Source: Veillonella sp.
GTDB taxonomy: Bacteria > Bacillota > Negativicutes > Veillonellales > Veillonellaceae
DNA: 17,048 nucleotides
Reading direction: 5' to 3'
Assembly (NCBI RefSeq): GCF_015058545.1
Contig: NZ_SVCB01000030.1
Coordinates: 1 to 17,048, forward strand
In this document: positions 1-7,132 of the stretch, in pieces
Numbering within the stretch: position 1 is the first letter of the stretch
How the letters are laid out: each line of letters opens with the position of its first letter
The notes under the pieces: generated by a model
What the model saw: the letters and a program-made list of their open reading frames with translations, nothing else
Databases searched by the model: none
Told to the model about the DNA's origin: nothing
Position numbers and translations under genes: made by a program

Positions 1-770
1 AGACTTACACCAAGGATGGTACAGCTTTAACAGCTGTCGAAAGTCCGATTGTAGGAGCGGTGAAGTTGAGTTCAACCGGCCTAGACAATGGTAATCAACG
101 AATTACTAACGTGGCAGCCGGGGTTCAAGCTACAGATGCCGTAAATATGTCGCAGTTGAATGATCTTACTACAAAAGTAGATTCTAATAAGATTGAATAC
201 GTATCGATTAAATCTTCCGAAACAGAAAATAAACTTAATGATGGGGCTACGGGAGATAACTCGATTGCTATTGGTCCTAAAGCAAAAGTAACGGTTGAGA
301 GTGCTGTTGCTATTGGTTCCCAATCTGAAATTAGTAATTCTAATTTTGGAAGTGCCTATGGTGCCACTTCTAAGGTAAACGGTTCGGAACAAGGAACTGC
401 AATTGGTTACGGTGCTTTAGTAGATAATTCGTTATTTGGAACTGCACTCGGTACAAGGGCTAACGTTACTAATTCACTCCAGGGGACTGCTGTAGGGCAA
501 TCGGCTAATGTTAGTGGTTCTCCTTATGGGACTTCCTTAGGCACATTTGCTAAAGTAATAAACTCTGATTCCGGTATTGCTATTGGTTCTATGGCAAATG
601 TTAATAATGCAACTTATGGTATGGCTGTAGGTATTAATAGTTCCGTTACTAATCAAGGTGGTACAGCCTTAGGTTATGGAACGTTTGTAACAGAAAAATC
701 AGGGGTTGCCTTGGGCTTAGGTGCAGTGGCTAATCGAAGCGGTGAAGTGTATGGCTACCTGATGGTGTAA
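1..770 (+). CDS. Trimeric autotransporter adhesin, 5'-side fragment (stalk end, neck and YadA-like head); partial at window start, ends at a frame break
   Basis: The reading frame is already open at position 3 and continues from upstream. Its first codons match the end of the stalk repeat seen at 1801-1940, so at least one more repeat lies outside the window. A GTG at 60 is in frame but is not a real start. After a neck-like segment (SSTGLDNGNQ, then a TDAVN-type motif) comes a YadA-type head from about 255. It is a series of GxA(I/V/L)G repeats, mostly 15 residues long, which in this family form a left-handed beta-roll in a trimer. The frame stops at 768-770 with no neck after the head and no anchor. 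The missing continuation is found directly downstream in the next frame, so this is the front part of one broken gene rather than a separate protein. Surface adhesion or autoaggregation is the family role; the ligand is unknown. Confidence 0.85.
   Translation, partial: TYTKDGTALTAVESPIVGAVKLSSTGLDNGNQRITNVAAGVQATDAVNMSQLNDLTTKVDSNKIEYVSIKSSETENKLNDGATGDNSIAIGPKAKVTVESAVAIGSQSEISNSNFGSAYGATSKVNGSEQGTAIGYGALVDNSLFGTALGTRANVTNSLQGTAVGQSANVSGSPYGTSLGTFAKVINSDSGIAIGSMANVNNATYGMAVGINSSVTNQGGTALGYGTFVTEKSGVALGLGAVANRSGEVYGYLMV
348..740 (+). repeat. YadA-like head repeats, mostly 15 residues per turn
   Basis: Successive units begin GSAYG, GTAIG, GTALG, GTAVG, GTSLG, GIAIG, GMAVG, GTALG and GVALG. 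Six of the units are exactly 15 residues and the next two are 14. The classical YadA head repeat is 14 residues. The extra residue falls at the end of the unit, where F, Q, Y or S is seen. Confidence 0.75.
743..770 (+). other. Frame break inside the adhesin gene (one base apparently missing near 757-759)
   Basis: Upstream of here the adhesin is read in the frame that stops at 768-770. The downstream frame is open from 746 (just after a TGA at 743) to 5857. Adding one base near the CC at 758-759 would join the two as ...VYGY-PDGVTFTDD..., a smooth continuation from head into helical insert and neck. No slippery heptamer or long homopolymer is present, so programmed frameshifting is unlikely. 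The break is either a real inactivating deletion or a sequencing or assembly error. Confidence 0.75.
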
Positions 771-943
771 CCTTTACGGATGACGCATCAGTAGCAGCTT
801 ATCTAGGTAAAACTGCTGAGTTTGAACAGGCACATCAAGATTATGTTGAAAAAGTACAAATCTTCCAGGAAAAATTAGCCGCATATCAGCAGAATCCAAG
901 AGATCCAAATGCAATACAGGCTTATGTAGATGCCGCAAACGCT

Positions 944-3900
944 ATGGAGAAAAGTTTTGAAAAACGTACTGGGATTATTGCAGCGTATAAATCTAGTTAT
1001 GGCGCTGTTTCCATCGGTGGTTCAGGTGCAACTCGTCAGATTATTAACGTAGTAGCCGGTACAGAAGATTCTGATGCAGTTAATTTGGCTCAACTTAAGA
1101 CTGTAGAAAAAATTGCTAAAGCCCATACCGAGCTCACTCTCGACGGTAAATCTGCCAAAGCCGGTGCTGATGGTAAATTAGGCGAATACATTGGTGAAAA
1201 CAACCTCACCATGGCTGTTAAAGATGTTAACGGCCAGAAAGTTTATGACCTCAAATTGAAGAATGAAGTTGTTATCGGTCAACCTGGTAAGGACGGTAAA
1301 GACGGTACACCTGGTAGCATCGGCTTAGTTGGCCCACAAGGTCCTGCCGGTGAAGATGGTCAACCGGGTAAAAACGCGTATGGCGAAATTTCTGTGAAGA
1401 ACGGCGTTGACGGTGTCGATGGCAAGCATGGTAAAGATGGTATCACTCGTATCGTTTATGAAGATGAAAAGGGTGAAGAACGAGTTGTCGCTACTCTAGA
1501 TGACGGCTTGAAATTTGCCGGTGATACAGAAAATGTAACTATCGCTAAGAAACTTAACGAAACATTAGAAGTTAAAGGTGGCATTAGTGATACAAGCTTG
1601 TTAACAGATAACAACATCGGTGTGGTAGCGAAAGCTGACGGCGGGTTAACTGTTAAATTGGCTAAGGATCTTAGCTTATCTGATGGTAGTGTAGCCTTTG
1701 CCGAAACTGCAAAAGGTAAAGATGGTAATGCTCTTGTAAAAGGTGAAGATGGTAACTGGTACACCGATTTAACCGACGCGGTTTATGATGCAGATTCGCA
1801 GACTTACACCAAGGATGGTGCAGCTTTAACGGCTGTCGAAAGTCCGATTGTAGGAGTGGTGAAGTTAAGTTCTACCGGTTTAGACAATGGCAATCAACGT
1901 ATTGTTAACGTAGCAACTGGTATTAATGGTACTGACGCAGTCAATGTTGACCAACTCGACGCAGCTATTTCTAAGGTATCCTCAGACGTTGGCGGCGCTC
2001 ATACCGAACTTACTCTCGACGGTAAATCTGCCAAAGCCGGTGCTGATGGCGCATTAGGCGAATACATTGGCGATAACAATCTCACTATGGCTGTTAAAGA
2101 TGTCAACGGTCAGAAGGTTTACGACCTCAAATTGAAGAATGAAGTTGTCATCGGTCAACCAGGTAAGGATGGTAAAGATGGTACCCCTGGTAGCATCGGC
2201 TTAGTAGGTCCACAAGGCCCTGCCGGTGAAGACGGACAACCGGGCAAAAATGCTTATGGCGAAATCTCCGTGAAGAACGGTGTCGATGGTGTCGATGGCA
2301 AGCATGGTAAAGACGGTATCACTCGTATCGTTTATGAAGATGAGAAGGGCGAAGAACATACGGTAGCTACGTTGGAAGACGGTTTAAAGTTTGCCGGTGA
2401 TACAGAAAATGTAACTATCGCTAAGAAACTTAACGAAACATTAGATGTTAAAGGCGGCATCAGCGATACAAGTTTACTCACGGACAATAACATTGGTGTT
2501 GTTGCTGAAGATAAAGGTGGCTTAACCGTTAAATTAGCTAAGAACCTTAGCTTATCTGATGGTAGTGTAGCCTTTGCCGAAACGGCGAAAGATAAAGATG
2601 GTAATGCTCTTGTAAAAGGTGAAGATGGTAACTGGTACACTGATTTAACCGATGCGGTTTATGATGCAGACTCGCAGACTTACACCAAGGATGGTGCAGC
2701 TTTAACGGCTGTCGAAAGTCCGGTTGTGGGAGCGGTGAAGTTAAGCTCGACCGGTCTCGACAATGGCAATCAGCGGATCGTTAATGTAGCAGCCGGTATT
2801 AACGGCATGGATGCGGTCAATGTTGACCAACTCGACGCAGCCATTTCTAAAGTATCCTCAGACGTTGGCGGTGCTCATACTGAACTTACTCTTGACGGTA
2901 AATCTGCTAAAGCCGGTGCTGATGGCGCCTTAGGCGATTACATTGGTGAAAACAATCTCACCATGGCTGTTAAAGACGTTAACGGTCAGAAGGTTTACGA
3001 CCTTAAATTGAAGAACGAAGTTGTCATAGGTCAACCTGGTAAGGACGGCAAAGACGGTACACCTGGTAGCATCGGTTTAGTTGGTCCTCAAGGCCCTGCC
3101 GGTGAAGATGGGCAGCCAGGCAAAAATGCATATGGCGAAATCTCCGTTAAGAACGGTGTCGATGGTGTCGACGGCAAGCACGGTAAAGACGGCATTACCC
3201 GTATCGTTTATGAAGATGAAAACGGTGAAGAACATACCGTAGCTACGCTGGAAGACGGCTTGAAATTTGCCGGTGATACAGAAAATGTAACTATCGCTAA
3301 GAAACTCAATGAAACACTAGAAGTTAAAGGTGGTATCAGCGATGAAAGCTTGTTGACAGACAATAACATTGGTGTCGTTGCTCAAGACAAAGGCGGCTTA
3401 ACCGTTAAATTAGCTAAGAACCTTAACTTGGCTGATGGTAGTGTACGCATTGGTGGAACGACTGCTGAAGACGGCACTGTTACCGGTGGTATTTATATCG
3501 CTAAGCAACAAGGTGTAGTAACAACTAAAGACGGCGTAACTGATGATGGTTCCTTTATTACAGGCTTATCAAATACTAAATGGGATCCTGCGACTAACGG
3601 TATCGTGAGTGGTCGAGCTGCAACTGAAGATCAGTTGAATGCAGCTATTTCCAAAGTATCTGAAGCAGTTGGCGGTGCTCATACTGAACTTACTCTTGAC
3701 GGTAAATCTGCTAAAGCCGGTGCTGATGGTAAATTAGGCGAATACATTGGTGAAAACAACCTCACTATGGCTGTGAAGGATGTTAACGGTCAGAAAGTTT
3801 ATGACCTCAAATTGAAGAATGAAGTTGTCATCGGTCAACCTGGTAAGGACGGCAAAGACGGTACACCTGGTAGCATCGGTTTAGTTGGTCCACAAGGCCC

Positions 3901-5857
3901 TGCCGGTGAAGATGGACAACCGGGCAAGAATGCTTACGGCGAAATCTCCGTGAAGAACGGCGTTGACGGTGTTGACGGTAAGCATGGTAAAGACGGTATT
4001 ACCCGTATCGTTTATGAAGATGAAAAGGGCGAAGAACATACCGTAGCTACGCTGGAAGACGGCTTGAAATTTGCCGGTGATACAGAAAATGTAACTATCG
4101 CTAAGAAACTCAATGAAACCTTAGAAGTTAAAGGTGGTATCAGCAATGCAAGTCTACTTACGGACAACAACATTGGTGTTGTTGCTGAAGAAAAAGGTGG
4201 CTTAACCGTTAAATTAGCGAAGAACCTTAACTTGAATGACGGTAGTATTCGCATTGGTGGAACGACTGCTGAAGACGACACTCTTACCGGTGGTATCTAC
4301 ATAGCTAATCAGAAAGCAGTACCAACAACTAAGGATGGTAAGAAAGAAGACGGTTTATTCATTACGGGCTTAGCTAATACCGATTGGAATCCGGACGCAA
4401 ATGGCATTGTTGAAAACCGTGCAGCTACTGAAAAACAACTGAAAGCAGTTGCCGACTCTTCCGCAAGAATTGACGCCGCTAACTTGTCAGAGGATAATGT
4501 AAATAGTTGGAAGACTAAATTGGGTATTACCGACACACTTCTTGGTGAAGCAGGTGCTTGGAAGTTAACGGTAAATGGTGCCGGCGAACGCTTCATTAAG
4601 AAAGGCTCTGTGATTAACTTCGTTAACGGTTCTAAAGTTCAGATTGCCCAGAGTGGTAATGATATCACGGTTGGTTTAGACCCAACATTTGTTAAGAATG
4701 TTGAGGATAATACAACCAATATCACCAATTTGGACAAACGTGTAACTAAGGTTGAAGGCGATGTAACCAATGTTAAGAAAGACATTACTAAGATTAACAA
4801 TGACATCACCAATATCAACAAGGATATCACAAATATTAACACTAAGATTGAAACAATCGAGGGTAAAGCAGGCGTAGCCAATGTAGTCGGCGATCCGGAA
4901 ACCGGTGTTAAGGTTGAAAAAGTTGATACTAATGATGCAACAAAAGGCGTAAAAGTTAGTCTTGAAGAAAAAATTACGGTAGGTGGTATTACAATTGACG
5001 GCACAACTCCAAGCGAAGGTGAAACGGCAAATCGTACAATTACCGGCTTAACCAATACAACTTGGGATGCTAATAAGGCTGTTGATGACCGCGCCGCTAC
5101 GGAAGGTCAGTTGAAGGACTTTGCTAAGAGTATTGCCGGTACGGCCGGAGCTACTACGATTAATGGTGACGATAATATCAACGCTGTTAAAGTGGAAGGC
5201 AAGAACGAATACAACTTATCCTTGAACGATGATTTGAAGGTAGGCAACAGCATTGCCGTTAATAACATGACGTACATTTCCAAAGATGGTATCAATGCTA
5301 ATGATAAGGAAATTAAGAACGTGAAAGCTGTTGAACTTTCGGCAGATGGCACGAGCGCTGCTACAACCGGTCAGGTTTACACAGTTCGTCAAGAAATGGC
5401 AACCGCAATCGGTGGCGTAGCTACAGCCGTTCAGAACAATGCTCGTCAAATTTCCAAATTGGACTCGAAAGTCAATAAATCCGGTGCCGGTGCAGCCGCC
5501 TTGGCAGCCTTACATCCACTGGATTACGATCCTGACAACAAATGGAACTTCACGGCCGGTATGGGTACTTACCACGGTTCTAATGCCGTAGCTTTGGGTG
5601 CCTTCTATCGTCCGAATGAAAATACATTGTTCAGTATCGGCGGCTCTATGGGCAATGGGGAAAACATGATGAACGTTGGCGTCAGCATGAAGTTCGGTAA
5701 CTCCAATCCATATGCGGGCATGAGCAAAGGTCGTTTGATTGAGTATGTTGAAAAACAGACCAGTGAAATCGACGATTTGAAAGCGCAGAACGAAAGCCAA
5801 AACGAACGTATTCAAAAACTGGAAGAATTGGTTCAGTCCTTAATGGCTGCCCGATAG
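944..5857 (+). CDS. Giant YadA-type trimeric autotransporter adhesin with collagen-like stalk repeats (3' part of the broken gene)
   Basis: 1637 residues from the first ATG, but the frame is open back to 746 and the upstream codons encode a helical segment belonging to the same protein, so the ATG at 944 is probably not a natural start and it has no good ribosome binding site. Order of parts: end of a helical insert; a neck motif (AVSIGGSGATRQI, then DSDAVNLAQL) at residues 24-50; four long stalk repeats (1121-4447), each with two Gly-X-Y blocks; further stalk domains with repeated RAATE-QL motifs; a heptad coiled coil (about residues 1252-1306); a last neck; and a YadA anchor (about 1514-1590) that makes a trimeric 12-strand outer-membrane pore. 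An extra tail of about 45 residues follows the barrel, with a predicted coiled coil at about 1606-1633. No signal peptide is visible, as expected for a 3' part. The family is exported by Sec and assembled by the Bam machinery. Related proteins in Veillonella mediate autoaggregation and biofilm formation; the ligand here is unknown. Confidence 0.88.
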   Translation: MEKSFEKRTGIIAAYKSSYGAVSIGGSGATRQIINVVAGTEDSDAVNLAQLKTVEKIAKAHTELTLDGKSAKAGADGKLGEYIGENNLTMAVKDVNGQKVYDLKLKNEVVIGQPGKDGKDGTPGSIGLVGPQGPAGEDGQPGKNAYGEISVKNGVDGVDGKHGKDGITRIVYEDEKGEERVVATLDDGLKFAGDTENVTIAKKLNETLEVKGGISDTSLLTDNNIGVVAKADGGLTVKLAKDLSLSDGSVAFAETAKGKDGNALVKGEDGNWYTDLTDAVYDADSQTYTKDGAALTAVESPIVGVVKLSSTGLDNGNQRIVNVATGINGTDAVNVDQLDAAISKVSSDVGGAHTELTLDGKSAKAGADGALGEYIGDNNLTMAVKDVNGQKVYDLKLKNEVVIGQPGKDGKDGTPGSIGLVGPQGPAGEDGQPGKNAYGEISVKNGVDGVDGKHGKDGITRIVYEDEKGEEHTVATLEDGLKFAGDTENVTIAKKLNETLDVKGGISDTSLLTDNNIGVVAEDKGGLTVKLAKNLSLSDGSVAFAETAKDKDGNALVKGEDGNWYTDLTDAVYDADSQTYTKDGAALTAVESPVVGAVKLSSTGLDNGNQRIVNVAAGINGMDAVNVDQLDAAISKVSSDVGGAHTELTLDGKSAKAGADGALGDYIGENNLTMAVKDVNGQKVYDLKLKNEVVIGQPGKDGKDGTPGSIGLVGPQGPAGEDGQPGKNAYGEISVKNGVDGVDGKHGKDGITRIVYEDENGEEHTVATLEDGLKFAGDTENVTIAKKLNETLEVKGGISDESLLTDNNIGVVAQDKGGLTVKLAKNLNLADGSVRIGGTTAEDGTVTGGIYIAKQQGVVTTKDGVTDDGSFITGLSNTKWDPATNGIVSGRAATEDQLNAAISKVSEAVGGAHTELTLDGKSAKAGADGKLGEYIGENNLTMAVKDVNGQKVYDLKLKNEVVIGQPGKDGKDGTPGSIGLVGPQGPAGEDGQPGKNAYGEISVKNGVDGVDGKHGKDGITRIVYEDEKGEEHTVATLEDGLKFAGDTENVTIAKKLNETLEVKGGISNASLLTDNNIGVVAEEKGGLTVKLAKNLNLNDGSIRIGGTTAEDDTLTGGIYIANQKAVPTTKDGKKEDGLFITGLANTDWNPDANGIVENRAATEKQLKAVADSSARIDAANLSEDNVNSWKTKLGITDTLLGEAGAWKLTVNGAGERFIKKGSVINFVNGSKVQIAQSGNDITVGLDPTFVKNVEDNTTNITNLDKRVTKVEGDVTNVKKDITKINNDITNINKDITNINTKIETIEGKAGVANVVGDPETGVKVEKVDTNDATKGVKVSLEEKITVGGITIDGTTPSEGETANRTITGLTNTTWDANKAVDDRAATEGQLKDFAKSIAGTAGATTINGDDNINAVKVEGKNEYNLSLNDDLKVGNSIAVNNMTYISKDGINANDKEIKNVKAVELSADGTSAATTGQVYTVRQEMATAIGGVATAVQNNARQISKLDSKVNKSGAGAAALAALHPLDYDPDNKWNFTAGMGTYHGSNAVALGAFYRPNENTLFSIGGSMGNGENMMNVGVSMKFGNSNPYAGMSKGRLIEYVEKQTSEIDDLKAQNESQNERIQKLEELVQSLMAAR
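1121..4447 (+). repeat. Four long tandem stalk repeats (876, 876, 804 and about 771 bp)
   Basis: Units start with the codons for AHTELTLDGK at 1121, 1997, 2873 and 3677. Each runs through an IGENNLTMAVKD segment, a collagen-like block, an ITRIVYEDE segment, a DTENVTIAKKLNET segment and a tail. Units 1 and 2 share one tail type (FAETAK... NWYTDLTDAVYD... and a neck). Units 3 and 4 have another (RIGGTTAED... GGIYIA... ending at RAATE-QL). The window's first 60 bases match the end of the first tail type, so the array continues upstream. A 41-nt core at about 1515, 2391, 3267 and 4071 is identical in all four copies while flanking sequence differs, often at silent sites. Confidence 0.9.
1277..1375 (+). 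repeat. Collagen-like Gly-X-Y block, copy 1 (11 triplets)
   Basis: Eleven uninterrupted G-X-Y triplets, including GQP, GKD, GTP, GPQ, GPA and GED, with proline and charged residues as in bacterial collagens. A second short run (GVD GVD GKH GKD) follows about 10 residues later. The same block recurs at 2153-2251, 3029-3127 and 3833-3931. Confidence 0.85.
4697..4861 (+). repeat. Heptad coiled-coil stalk encoded by 21-bp repeats
   Basis: The segment from NVEDNTTNIT to KIETIEG has seven-residue periodicity, clearest in the units DVTNVKK, DITKINN, DITNINK and DITNINT. Hydrophobic I, V or L sits at a and d positions with asparagine between, as in trimeric autotransporter stalks. At DNA level this is a degenerate 21-bp tandem repeat that could change copy number without shifting frame. 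Confidence 0.8.
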
Positions 5858-5900
5858 TTTAAAGAAGTTAGTTTTTAAAAACTTGGGAATGTGTAAGTAG

Positions 5901-5952
5901 TTAAAAGATGTTAAGCGAACAAGTGCTTAAAAGATGTTAAGTGTACAAGTAG
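5901..5952. repeat. Two 26-bp direct repeats downstream of the adhesin
   Basis: Two adjacent copies start TTAAAAGATGTTAAG (5901-5926 and 5927-5952), differing at only a few positions. Partial copies flank them: GTGTAAGTAG just before and TTAAGCTT just after. No gene or known element explains them. Confidence 0.7.
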
Positions 5953-6083
5953 TTAAGCTTTTGGTAATAGGCAAAGCAAAGTAGTTGGCAGTACCTTTAA
6001 TGTAAGGGTGTATATAGCATTTACTCTATGGTTAGTGTTAAGGCGGGAGGTGAATCGGAGGAGCCAAAGTAAGTGGTTCCTGC

Positions 6084-6234
6084 AAATGTAGATTTAGTTA
6101 ACAGTGGCAGTCATTGGCTGCAGGGGACACTGGTTGACTTTAAAATCTGCAGTAATAACTATTCTTCTCAAACAAATGAGGCTGTATCTAAAATGTGGGT
6201 AAATCTACATTTTGATACAGCCTCATTGTTTTTT
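6084..6234 (+). terminator. Strong intrinsic terminator with an upstream segment complementary to its loop (possible attenuator or structured RNA)
   Basis: A long hairpin pairs 6175-6196 (starting AATGAGGCTGTATC) with 6207-6227 around a 10-nt loop, with one unpaired base, followed by a T-rich run from 6229. It is the first convincing terminator after the adhesin stop at 5857. The 13 bases at 6084-6096 (AAATGTAGATTTA) are the exact reverse complement of 6200-6212, which cover part of the loop and right arm. Between them, 6102-6110 can pair with 6118-6121 and 6128-6132 as a bulged hairpin. The terminator is clear; a switching role is inference. Confidence 0.8.
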
Positions 6235-6250
6235 AGTTTTTTCAAAAAAG

Positions 6251-6336
6251 AAATCACCGGAAGGACGCAATCCATGATTAGACATGGCACTCTTCATATT
6301 AAGGCAGCAAATGCGATTTTCTGCTGTCGGTGATTT
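6251..6336. ncRNA. Candidate structured RNA element with three-way-junction potential
   Basis: A perfect 9-bp helix, AAATCACCG (6251-6259) with CGGTGATTT (6328-6336), encloses two further helices. One is GAAG/CTTC (6260-6263 with 6292-6295) with CCATG/CATGG inside it around a 6-base loop. The other is CAGCA (6305-6309) with TGCTG (6322-6326). The helices stack with almost no unpaired bases at the junction. I recognise no known riboswitch or RNA family, and the strand is undecided. It lies upstream of the predicted trmB promoter, so it is not obviously in that mRNA. A mobile hairpin repeat is an alternative. Confidence 0.35.
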
Positions 6337-6379
6337 AAATTTAATTGTATCACACAACTCTAAAATAATTTAGTCGATT

Positions 6380-6401
6380 AAGGGAATCATGTTTTTCCCT
6401 T
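6380..6401. repeat. Small inverted repeat just upstream of the trmB promoter
   Basis: AAGGGAA (6380-6386) and TTCCCTT (6395-6401) form a 7-bp palindrome around 8 bases, ending 6 bases before the predicted -35 box. No T-run follows, so an operator is as likely as a weak hairpin. Confidence 0.3.
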
Positions 6402-6407
6402 GTTCCG

Positions 6408-6436
6408 TTGAGTATTTTAAAGCAATACTATATAAT
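6408..6436 (+). promoter_or_regulatory. Sigma-70-type promoter of the trmB operon
   Basis: TTGAGT (6408-6413) and a perfect TATAAT (6431-6436) are 17 bases apart. The predicted start near 6443 leaves a leader of about 37 bases before the trmB ATG. Confidence 0.7.
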
Positions 6437-6479
6437 TAATTAGATAGAGATTTTTAACATAAGTTGTGAAGGAGACAAT

Positions 6480-7130
6480 ATGCGATTACGTAGAAAACCT
6501 TGGATTGACGAGGCTATTCATGAATATGATTCCCACGTGATTTTAGAAAACCACGAGGAACACAAAGGCAAGTGGCGAGAGATGTTTGAAGACCCGACCA
6601 AACCTTTGTACTTTGAACTGGGCACCGGTAAGGGCCGCTTCATTGCGGGCATGGCAGAAACTCATTCGGAAGCCAATTTTGTAGGTTTTGAAGTGCAGCT
6701 CGGCGTTTTATACTACGCGGCTCAGAAGATTTTTGAACGAAATTTGCCAAATGCCAAAGTATCTTTATTTGATATTGCCGGTATCGAAGACGTGGTAGAA
6801 CCGGGCGAAATCGATCGTTTTTACATCAACTTCTGCGATCCATGGCCAAAAGCACGTCATGCGAAACGTCGTTTAACCTATCGCACGTTTTTAGACAGAT
6901 ATGCTCGTTTGTTAAAACCACAGGGCGAAATTCATTTCAAAACAGATAATGAAGGACTCTTTTTGTTCTCCTTGGAAGAATTTAAAGAATACGGCTGGAC
7001 GTTAAAAAATGTAACTTACGATTTACACAGCACGGATACGCCGAATGTAATGACTGAATACGAAGAAAAATTTAGCAAAAAAGGACAGCCGATTTTCCGC
7101 CTGGAAGCAATTAAACCTGAGGAGGCGTAA
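6480..7130 (+). CDS. trmB: tRNA (guanine-N7-)-methyltransferase TrmB
   Basis: A 216-residue protein of the usual size for bacterial TrmB, which transfers a methyl group from S-adenosylmethionine to N7 of G46 in the variable loop of tRNAs. The SAM-binding motif ELGTGKG is at residues 46-52, the signature FCDPWPKARHAKRRL at 118-132 and the C-terminal substrate motif TEYEEKF at 192-198, followed by GQPIFRL. No key residue is missing. The ATG at 6480 follows AAGGAG (6469-6474) by 5 bases. Its stop lies only 2 bases before the next start, and that gene's ribosome binding site (GAGGAGG) is inside the end of trmB, so the two are probably co-transcribed and translationally coupled. Confidence 0.96.
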   Translation: MRLRRKPWIDEAIHEYDSHVILENHEEHKGKWREMFEDPTKPLYFELGTGKGRFIAGMAETHSEANFVGFEVQLGVLYYAAQKIFERNLPNAKVSLFDIAGIEDVVEPGEIDRFYINFCDPWPKARHAKRRLTYRTFLDRYARLLKPQGEIHFKTDNEGLFLFSLEEFKEYGWTLKNVTYDLHSTDTPNVMTEYEEKFSKKGQPIFRLEAIKPEEA

Positions 7131-7132
7131 TT

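Noticed and set aside
743..770. Programmed -1 frameshifting joining the two adhesin frames
   Set aside because: No slippery heptamer is present at the overlap; simple base loss or an error explains the break better.
1456..5815. Several long open frames on the minus strand across the adhesin
   Set aside because: They recur at the same place in each repeat unit and mirror the codon pattern of the real gene; none has a ribosome binding site or recognisable domain.
6073..6333. Possible 86-residue protein on the plus strand
   Set aside because: It runs through the strong terminator hairpin and its T-run and through the candidate RNA element, starts with GTG, and resembles no protein family.
6251..6336. 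Cyclic di-GMP riboswitch suggested by the GGACGCAA word
   Set aside because: Only this short word matches; the rest of the conserved core and the tetraloop receptor are missing.
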